NCBI GenBank assembly: GCA_965212505.1 | Contig: OZ243123.1 | Location: 806,001-870,000, forward strand | From: JAHEKO01 sp965212505 | GTDB taxonomy: Bacteria; Acidobacteriota; Thermoanaerobaculia; Multivoradales; JAHEKO01 | Direction of reading: 5' to 3' | Length of the DNA stretch: 64,000 nucleotides | Part shown: piece by piece, positions 58,521 to 64,000 of the stretch | How the letters are laid out: each line of letters starts with the position of its first letter | Position numbering within the stretch: position 1 is the stretch's first letter | Program-made: the position numbers and the translations under genes | Notes under the pieces: model-generated | The model's input: only the letters and a program-made list of their open reading frames with translations | What the model was told of the DNA's origin: nothing | Database searches by the model: none

Positions 58521-59885
58521 TTAGGAGCTGACCGGCTCTCTAGGCCGCTCGTCCAACGCCTTGGCCGGTTCGAGGCGCCGCCGACTCTGCTCGGTGGCCT
58601 TCAACTCGTCCAGCTTTCTGCCCATGGGCATCAACCGGTGATTGAACGAACCGACCGCCCGGTTGTACGCGTCGATCGCACTTCCCAGACCGCGGCCGAC
58701 CGTCGCCAGGTCTTCACTGAACTTGGAGGCCCGCTCGTAGAGCTCTCGCGCGGTGGCGGCGATCTCGCGGGCGTTGTCAGCGATGGCGTGCTGCTGCCAG
58801 TAGATCGCGACCGTTCGGAGGAGTGCGATGAGCGTCGTGGGGGTGGCGATCAGCACCTTGGATCGGAGCGCTTCGACCTGGAGGTCTGCGTCCTGGTTGA
58901 AGGCCGCGGCCAGGAACGAGTCACCCGGCAGGAACATCACGACGAGGTCGATGTCGGCATCGAGCGCGCCGGCGTAGTCGCGAGCGGCCAGGGCCCGGAC
59001 GTGGCCGCGTAGATCGCGGACGTGTCGAGTGAGGGCCGCGTCTCGCTTCTCGGGTGAGGTCGCCTGGGTCGATTCGAGGTAGGCCGTGTGCGGCACCTTG
59101 GCGTCGACGACAATCTTCCGATTGCCCGGGAGGTTGACGATCATGTCGGGTCGACCGCCGTCGCCGATGACCATCTGCTCTTCGAAGTCGCAGTGCGGGG
59201 TCATGCCGGCGAGCTCCGCGATGTTGCGCAGCGCCAGCTCGCCCCAGCGGCCGCGAACCTCCGATCCGCGGAGCGCGGTCGCCAGCGAGGTCGCCTTTTC
59301 GTCGAGCGCCGTCGTCGCCTGAGCGAGCAGGCGAACCTGCTCGTCGATCTTCGAGTAGGCGCGTACCCGCGCGGTCTCGATTTCGGAGGTCTTCGTATCG
59401 AGCTTGTCGAGGCGGTCGCGAAAGGGAGACATGAGCGCTTCGATCGCCTGACGACGCTGGTCGAGGTCGGCCGTCGACTGCTCTCGGGCCTTGGCCATCG
59501 ACTGCTCGGCGAGCGATAGGAACTGCTCGTTGTTGCCTTTGAGCGCCGCCGCCGCCAGCGAGCCGAACGAGTCTTCGAGACGCTTGCCGGCGTTCTCGAC
59601 GAAGGCCCGTTGCTCCTCGAGCGCACGGGTGGAGCTCTCGTAGCGCTCGCGCGCCACGGCCAGCTCGCGATCGAGTCCGCGGATCGACTCGGCCGCTTCG
59701 TCGAGCTCGGCCTCCAGGGTCACCCGCATTTCGCGCTCGAGAACGGCTTTCGCTTCGGCGGCCGAGAGCTTCTCGGAGGCGCCGATCCGTCTCCGGCCCT
59801 GCACCGCAATCGCGCCGAGCCACGCCAAGCCGGCTCCGAGTGCGAATGCCAGCAGCAGCTGTACGGGGATGGGGATGTCAGTCAA
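58521..59885 (-). CDS. rmuC: RmuC-family DNA recombination protein
   Basis: The 454-residue protein has an N-terminal membrane helix (about 6-24), a long coiled coil (about 35-170) and a RmuC nuclease-like domain (about 175-420) with RGRWGELALRNIAELAGM, PDMIVNLPGNRKIVVDAKVP and FLPGDSFLAAA. The PD-(D/E)xK-type segment with VDAKVP is conserved. RmuC limits inversions at short inverted repeats. The TTG at 59885 is the only start after the tRNA gene; the frame upstream runs through the tRNA. Confidence 0.92.
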   Translation of the reverse strand: MTDIPIPVQLLLAFALGAGLAWLGAIAVQGRRRIGASEKLSAAEAKAVLEREMRVTLEAELDEAAESIRGLDRELAVARERYESSTRALEEQRAFVENAGKRLEDSFGSLAAAALKGNNEQFLSLAEQSMAKAREQSTADLDQRRQAIEALMSPFRDRLDKLDTKTSEIETARVRAYSKIDEQVRLLAQATTALDEKATSLATALRGSEVRGRWGELALRNIAELAGMTPHCDFEEQMVIGDGGRPDMIVNLPGNRKIVVDAKVPHTAYLESTQATSPEKRDAALTRHVRDLRGHVRALAARDYAGALDADIDLVVMFLPGDSFLAAAFNQDADLQVEALRSKVLIATPTTLIALLRTVAIYWQQHAIADNAREIAATARELYERASKFSEDLATVGRGLGSAIDAYNRAVGSFNHRLMPMGRKLDELKATEQSRRRLEPAKALDERPREPVSS

Positions 59886-59893
59886 AAGGCGGA

Positions 59894-59969
59894 TGGTGGA
59901 GCAGAAGGGATTTGAACCCTCGACCCCCACGTTGCGAACGTGGTGCTCTCCCAGCTGAGCTACTGCCCC
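59894..59969 (-). tRNA. tRNA-Ala (anticodon CGC)
   Basis: The 76-base minus-strand sequence folds as a full cloverleaf. The acceptor stem pairs GGGGCAG with CTGCTCC and includes the alanine identity pair G3:U70. The anticodon stem is CCACG/CGTGG around the loop TTCGCAA, giving CGC, and the T arm is present. CCA is encoded. It lies eight bases upstream of the rmuC start on the same strand. Confidence 0.95.
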
Positions 59970-59989
59970 GCCTGGAGGGGGATTCTAGC

Positions 59990-60928
59990 TCAGCCGGGGG
60001 TCTCGCCGCGACCCTTCGAAACGGCTTCTTCGATCGCCTCGCGGTAGAGCGCCTCGAGGCGCTGAGTGACCGGCCCCAGCCCCTCGCTCGCGCCAATCGC
60101 GCGGCCGTCGATCTCGCGTACCGGCGTCAGACCACCAAATGTGCCGGTGACGAAGGCCTCGTCGGCGTCGTAGACGTCGGTCAGCGAGAAGTTCTTCTCG
60201 AGAACCCGAATGCCGCCGTCGCGACCGGCGTCGATGACCTTCCTGCGAGTGATGCCGTTCATGCAGTACTCGCCGGTTGATGTCCAGGCTTCGCCGTTCT
60301 TGACGATGAAGAAGTTGGTGGCGTTGCAGGTCGAGACAAATCCGTGGATGTCGAGCATCAGCGCCTCGTCGGCTCCCGCCTTGAGCGCCTGGGTCAGTGC
60401 GATCACCTCGTGGAGCTTCGAATGGCAGTTGAGGCGTGGGTCGAGGTAGTCGGGGGAGCCGCGTCGCACGGTAGAGGTGAAGAGCGTGACGCCGCTCTCT
60501 CTCGTCTCGGCCGACGCGAGCTTGTATTCGGCGATGATGACGATGCTCGCGCCGCCGAGTGTCAGCCGTGGATCCTGGGACGGCGTTTTCTTGATGCCGC
60601 GCGTGACCATGACGCGGACGTGCACGCCGTCGTGCATTTTGTTGGCCTCCAGCGTGGCGTGAATCGCCGCCGTCAGTTCGTCCCGGGTGAGCCCCGGGTC
60701 GAGGTCGATGGCCCGGAACCCCATCCAGAGCCGGTCGAGATGCTCGTCGAGGAAGACGAGCTGTCCATGGTGGAGCCGAAGGCCTTCCCAGACGCCGTCG
60801 CCGATCAGGTAGCCGCCGTCGAAGACCGAAATCTTCGCCTCGGCGCGTGGAAGCAACTCGCCGTTGACGTAGATCTGGACGTTCTCGTTGCGGGGGTCCT
60901 CGACCGCATTGTGGGTACCGTGAACCAT
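59990..60928 (-). CDS. Class IV PLP aminotransferase (branched-chain or D-amino acid type)
   Basis: The 312-residue protein has a class IV fold with the PLP lysine K171 (NCHSKLHEVI), the N-terminal signature VNGELLPRAEAKISVFDGGYL and the phosphate-loop segments NATNFFIVKNG and MNGITRRKVIDAG. Substrate-pocket residues differ from E. coli IlvE (VSTCNATNFF where VSE-x-x-x-N is usual), so D-amino acid transaminase or aminodeoxychorismate lyase activity is also possible. GGAGACG precedes the ATG. Confidence 0.85.
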   Translation of the reverse strand: MVHGTHNAVEDPRNENVQIYVNGELLPRAEAKISVFDGGYLIGDGVWEGLRLHHGQLVFLDEHLDRLWMGFRAIDLDPGLTRDELTAAIHATLEANKMHDGVHVRVMVTRGIKKTPSQDPRLTLGGASIVIIAEYKLASAETRESGVTLFTSTVRRGSPDYLDPRLNCHSKLHEVIALTQALKAGADEALMLDIHGFVSTCNATNFFIVKNGEAWTSTGEYCMNGITRRKVIDAGRDGGIRVLEKNFSLTDVYDADEAFVTGTFGGLTPVREIDGRAIGASEGLGPVTQRLEALYREAIEEAVSKGRGETPG

Positions 60929-60937
60929 GCTCGTCTC

Positions 60938-62332
60938 CTACCAGGCGACGCGGTCGCCGGTGAACGGGAGGTCGGGGGGCTCGTAGCCGCGCTCGCGCAG
61001 CACGGCCGCAAGTGCCTTGCGGGCGTCGTCTTCACCGTGGTTGAGGAAGATGCGCCTTGGCTTGCCGGCCAGGTCGCCGCACCAGCGGAGGAGATCATCG
61101 GCATCGCCGTGAGCCGAGAGGCCGCGGAGCGAGATGATCTCTGCCCTGACGGAGACGGACTTGCCGTGAATGCGGATCCGCTTCGCGCCGCTGACGAGTT
61201 GGCGTCCGCGCGTTCCAGAGGCTTGGTAGCCGGTGAAGATGACGGCTGTCCGCTCGTCGCCGAGTCGGCGTTTCAGATGGTGAACGACCCGGCCGCCGTT
61301 GGCCATACCGCTCGAGGCGACAATCACACACGGCGCCTTGCGACTGTTGAGCGCTTTCGACTCGGCGGAGCGGCGGCAGCGGCGGAACCGGTCTGCCTGC
61401 AACGGGCTTAGGTGATTGCGGACGTCTTCCGCCAGATCTTCGTCGTGCTCCTGCTTCGCCTGCTGGTAGAGGTCGGTGGCCTTGATTGCCATCGGGCTGT
61501 CGAGAAAGACGTCGTCGGGGTCGAGTTCGCCCGACTCGACCAGATGATTGAGGTGGTAGAGGACCTCCTGCGTGCGACCGAGAGCAAACGCCGGGATGAT
61601 GACGCTGCCACCTCGAGCGAAGACGCGAGGAATCGCCTCACGAAACGCCTGCTCGGGGTCGCTGCTCTGATGCAGACGGTCGCCGTAGGTCGACTCCAGA
61701 ATCAGCGCTGCAGGTTCGTCCAGCGGCGGCTCCGGGTCCTTGAGAATGGGCACGTCGTAGCGGCCGACGTCTCCGGAGAAGACCCAGGTCCGTCGCTCCC
61801 CGTCGCTCCCCTTGGCCTGCACCTCGATCGACGAAGCACCGAGGAGATGGCCGGCGCGACGGAATCGCGCCGTGATGCCGGGTGCGAGCTCGCGTCGTTC
61901 GTCGAAGTTGACCGCCTTCAACAGCTTGATCGTCTTCCGCGCGTCTTTCTCGGTATAGAGCGGTTGTGGATCTCGGTGGCCGCTGTAGCCCTTCTTGCGA
62001 GCGTAGCGAGCCTGCTCCTCCTGAATGTGTCCCGCATCCTGCAGGATCAAGGAGACCAAGCCGCGGCTGGCCCGGGTGCAGTAGATCGGACCCCGGAAGC
62101 CCTCGGCCGCAAGCCGCGGCAGGAGGCCGGTGTGGTCGAGGTGGGCGTGCGTGAGCAGCACCGCGTCGAGCTCGCGCGGCTCGTAGAGGAACTCCCTCCA
62201 GTTCCGCTGCTCGAGCTCGTCGTCTCCTTGATAGAGGCCGCAGTCGACCAGGATCTTCCGGTCTCCCCACGAGAGCAGTGTGGAGCTGCCAGTGACGGAG
62301 CCGCAGGCTCCGCAGAACGTGACTTCTGCCAT
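60938..62332 (-). CDS. MBL-fold beta-CASP ribonuclease (CPSF73-like)
   Basis: The 464-residue protein has the metallo-beta-lactamase motif H62-A-H64-L-D66-H67, later zinc histidines (GHLLGASSIE), and beta-CASP motifs (LESTYGDR, SSGMANGGRVVHHL, LRGLSAHGDADDLL), with the C-terminal FLNHGEDDA. Bacterial homologues of CPSF73 and archaeal aCPSF act as RNA endo- or exonucleases. The ATG at 62332 gives the family N-terminus; upstream frame extends through the intergenic leader. It follows the aminotransferase by nine bases in reverse order. Confidence 0.93.
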   Translation of the reverse strand: MAEVTFCGACGSVTGSSTLLSWGDRKILVDCGLYQGDDELEQRNWREFLYEPRELDAVLLTHAHLDHTGLLPRLAAEGFRGPIYCTRASRGLVSLILQDAGHIQEEQARYARKKGYSGHRDPQPLYTEKDARKTIKLLKAVNFDERRELAPGITARFRRAGHLLGASSIEVQAKGSDGERRTWVFSGDVGRYDVPILKDPEPPLDEPAALILESTYGDRLHQSSDPEQAFREAIPRVFARGGSVIIPAFALGRTQEVLYHLNHLVESGELDPDDVFLDSPMAIKATDLYQQAKQEHDEDLAEDVRNHLSPLQADRFRRCRRSAESKALNSRKAPCVIVASSGMANGGRVVHHLKRRLGDERTAVIFTGYQASGTRGRQLVSGAKRIRIHGKSVSVRAEIISLRGLSAHGDADDLLRWCGDLAGKPRRIFLNHGEDDARKALAAVLRERGYEPPDLPFTGDRVAW

Positions 62333-62392
62333 GATTCGACTCCCCAGGAGCGCGGAGTGTATCAGCGGCGCTATGGTAGATTGACGCCCCAG

Positions 62393-62447
62393 GAGGCGCC
62401 TCTTCCGGCGCCTCGAGTTGTCAGTCAGCGACGGCCCCAGGTGGGCC
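62393..62447 (+). promoter_or_regulatory. Hairpin-rich leader of the DUF883 gene
   Basis: The leader after a TAGATT -10 box (62377-62382) can form an 8-pair hairpin (GAGGCGCC, loop TCTTCC, GGCGCCTC; 62393-62414) and a 5-pair hairpin (GGCCC, loop CAGGT, GGGCC; 62433-62447). The ATG lies at 62465. Unlike most genes here, this one has a long structured leader, which may control translation. Confidence 0.5.
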
Positions 62448-62464
62448 TGATGGGAGTACAGAGC

Positions 62465-62863
62465 ATGGCGAAAAAGCAAGACATCAGCGCGCCGGAAGCG
62501 GCGTCGGACACCAACGCTCCGGCTGCGGAGAAGCTCGAAGCGGCGCGACAGAAGGTTGTCGAGGTCGCGACCGGAATGCGTGAGGGGGCCGGCAAGGCCG
62601 GATCTCAGATTCGGGAGTCGGCCGGCAAGGCCAGCACGCAGATTCGTGAGACCGCGGGCAAGGCGTCAGAGGCGGCTCGAGAGGGCTACTCGGTGGCCAA
62701 GGAGAACGTGCGGCAGGGCTATGACCGGGTCAGCAAGGACATGGGCCAGCTGTCGGAAGACGTCAACGAGTACGTGCGCCACAACCCCGGCAAGTCGGTG
62801 TTGATTGCGGCGGCCGTCGGCTTCTTCCTGGGCGCGGTCCTGCGCGGTGGCCGTCGAGGGTGA
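62465..62863 (+). CDS. ElaB/YqjD-like DUF883 protein with 11-residue repeats
   Basis: The 132-residue protein has a disordered start, then tandem 11-residue repeats (REGAGKAGSQI, RESAGKASTQI, RETAGKASEAA, REGYSVAKENV), a DUF883 region and a C-terminal membrane helix (SVLIAAAVGFFLGAVL) followed by GGRRG. ElaB/YqjD proteins tether ribosomes to the membrane in stress. A GGGAG ribosome-binding site precedes the ATG. It overlaps the next gene by four bases (GTGA). Confidence 0.8.
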   Translation: MAKKQDISAPEAASDTNAPAAEKLEAARQKVVEVATGMREGAGKAGSQIRESAGKASTQIRETAGKASEAAREGYSVAKENVRQGYDRVSKDMGQLSEDVNEYVRHNPGKSVLIAAAVGFFLGAVLRGGRRG

Positions 62864-63090
62864 GCACCGGTAGCTCCGCGGATCGGGTCGTCGGCGAGCT
62901 GCTGCCGGAGGAGCTCGACTGGAGCGATCTGGTGCTGCGTTATCCGAAGACCTCCCTGGCGCTCGCCGCGCTCGGTGGGTTTCTGCTGGGCCGGAGTCGG
63001 GGCGTCGAGATTGTCGACGCTCTCTCGGGCTACGCGGCCGACCGGGTCACGGATGGCGTGAATCAGTACCTCGGCGAGAAGGTTCTCTGA
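62860..63090 (+). CDS. Small membrane partner of the DUF883 protein
   Basis: The 76-residue protein has an acidic start, a hydrophobic segment (TSLALAALGGFLLGRSRG) resembling the DUF883 C-terminal helix, and an amphipathic tail. It starts with GTG inside the DUF883 stop. No independent family was recognised. The C-terminal glycine-rich membrane helix suggests that the two proteins assemble together. Confidence 0.7.
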   Translation: MSTGSSADRVVGELLPEELDWSDLVLRYPKTSLALAALGGFLLGRSRGVEIVDALSGYAADRVTDGVNQYLGEKVL

Positions 63091-63929
63091 CCGGCACGAC
63101 CCACAAGCTCCTACACATCTCCGACGTCCACTTCGGCCCGCCACACCAGCCGCGGGCGGCCGATGGCGTTCTCGAGCTCATCGAGCGACGACGGCCGCAG
63201 CTCGTCGTGGTGTCGGGCGACCTGACGCAACGGGCGAAGCCGGCGCAGTTTGCGGCGGCGCGCCAGTTTGTCGATCGGATCTCGGTACCGACCGTGGTAG
63301 TTCCGGGCAACCACGACGTGCCGCTCTATCGATTGTGGGAGCGGTTCCTGACGCCGTTTGGTGCCTACAAGAATGACTTTTCGCCCGAGTTGGAGCCGGT
63401 TCACGAAGCTCCGGGTCTCCTGGTGGTCGGTGTCAACACGGCGCACGGTTGGACCTTCACGGGCGGTCGCTTTCGCCAGCGGCGCCTCGCCGAGGTGCAG
63501 CGGCTTCTGAGCGCTGCCCCTGAAAGGACGCTCAGGGTCGTGGTCGCACACCATCAACTCGTGCCGCCGCGTCGCTTCGACCTGCAGACGGTCTCGCGCA
63601 ACGCGCTCGCGGCGGTCGAGCTCTTCGCCGCTGAGGAGGTCGATCTGGTGCTCAGTGGCCACCTCCATCAGTCGTTCGTGTCGACCTCGGAGGACTACTA
63701 CCCCCGGGGTCGTCATCCGGTCGTGTTCGTGCACTCTGGAACGACGACCTCGGACCGGGGACGCGGGAATGAACGCCGGCTCAACAGCTGCTTCTGGATC
63801 GATGCCGATGCAGATCGTCTGCACTTCGAGAATCTCCGCTGGTCAGAAGACGCCGAGCGTTTTGTTCCGGTGAGTCGCCAGACCCTGCCTCGACGCGGCG
63901 CCGATCCGGGCGCTTTGGAAGGGCCATGA
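63087..63929 (+). CDS. Calcineurin-like metallophosphoesterase
   Basis: The 280-residue protein has all five metallophosphoesterase motifs: HISDVHFG, VVSGDLTQ, PGNHDVPL, VVAHHQL and SGHLHQSF. It hydrolyses phosphodiesters, most likely cyclic nucleotides or nucleotide derivatives (Icc/CpdA-like). No ATG or GTG fits before the first motif; the best start is the CTG at 63087, which overlaps the previous stop as CTGA and has AGAAGG upstream. The later in-frame GTG at 63207 would remove motif 1. Confidence 0.88.
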   Translation: MTGTTHKLLHISDVHFGPPHQPRAADGVLELIERRRPQLVVVSGDLTQRAKPAQFAAARQFVDRISVPTVVVPGNHDVPLYRLWERFLTPFGAYKNDFSPELEPVHEAPGLLVVGVNTAHGWTFTGGRFRQRRLAEVQRLLSAAPERTLRVVVAHHQLVPPRRFDLQTVSRNALAAVELFAAEEVDLVLSGHLHQSFVSTSEDYYPRGRHPVVFVHSGTTTSDRGRGNERRLNSCFWIDADADRLHFENLRWSEDAERFVPVSRQTLPRRGADPGALEGP

Positions 63930-64000
63930 GCGCTGAGCTAGCGGCGCTCTGCGTACCGCCCGGGCGTTGGAGTGAGCACCGGCTCGACAACGGACTCCGG
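63926..64000 (+). CDS. Start of an M16-type peptidase gene (partial)
   Basis: The first 25 codons (MSAELAALCVPPGRWSEHRL, then DNGLR) are visible before the window ends. HRLDNGLR is the usual opening strand of M16 insulinase-family peptidase domains. The ATG overlaps the phosphoesterase stop (ATGA). The rest of the gene is outside the window, so the call is provisional. Confidence 0.5.
   Translation, partial: MSAELAALCVPPGRWSEHRLDNGLR

Noticed and set aside
1..64000. CRISPR arrays, insertion sequences, prophage or integrative elements
   Set aside because: No regularly spaced repeats, transposase or integrase signatures, or long terminal repeats were seen. The vapC and sulfatase remnants are the only signs of gene loss.

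Overview
The window is a GC-rich bacterial chromosome segment with no phage, insertion sequence, CRISPR or rRNA. The gene content points to Acidobacteriota, perhaps the Thermoanaerobaculia. It includes a carboxypeptidase-regulatory TonB receptor, a secreted TPR/FG-GAP/ASPIC protein, DUF4390 followed by NtrY, TldE, RmuC, S1/P1 nuclease, DUF11 and HAF-like exported proteins, and many regulators. The taxonomic call is inference. Many long open frames opposite real genes are codon-bias shadows and were left out.

Layout. 0-6 kb: a five-gene minus-strand operon (two-domain multicopper oxidase, ZIP-type transporter, cupredoxin, TonB receptor, TlpA thioredoxin) diverges from a DtxR/MntR-type metalloregulator. 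A near-palindromic operator lies over the operon promoter and recurs in front of a 100-residue membrane protein at 21.4 kb. 6-14 kb: a divergent squalene/phytoene synthase relative, a histone-deacetylase-fold hydrolase, a cell-wall amidase paired with a MamK-like actin, ligA, and a TPR/TonB protein. 13.7-15 kb: a vapBC toxin-antitoxin pair, a vapC remnant and a heptamer repeat. 15-21 kb: a large CRTAC1-like exported protein divergent from polA. 21-32 kb: S1/P1 nuclease, a HAF-like protein, the yqeY-selB-CoA-binding operon, DUF4390-ntrY, smpB, a membrane TIR protein and a YbjN protein. 32-38.7 kb: uvrA, a MarR-GNAT fusion, a serine hydrolase and a tRNA-binding protein.

38.8-45.3 kb is a signalling block. 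It has a GAF/AAA+/Fis enhancer-binding protein, then a 300-base intergenic region with two matching palindromes and a textbook sigma-54 promoter in front of a 52-residue membrane peptide. A partner-switching cassette (anti-sigma kinase, STAS antagonist, PP2C phosphatase) and two PH-domain membrane proteins follow. 45-64 kb: tldE-mtaB, SEC-C, DUF3667, a sulfatase remnant, typA, a glycosidase-like protein, a DUF11 protein, an amidohydrolase / periplasmic isoaspartyl methyltransferase / membrane MutS-like operon, rmuC behind tRNA-Ala(CGC), a class IV aminotransferase, a beta-CASP RNase, a DUF883 pair, a phosphoesterase and the start of an M16-type peptidase gene.

Two expression features run through the window. 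At least thirteen genes have a TAnnnT -10 element only 6-13 bases before the start codon, implying leaderless or nearly leaderless mRNAs. Several translationally coupled genes appear to begin with CTG inside or beside a CTGA/TGA overlap. The best candidates for undescribed biology are the metal-regulated oxidase/ZIP/TonB regulon, the sigma-54 membrane-peptide locus and the amidase/MamK-like actin pair.
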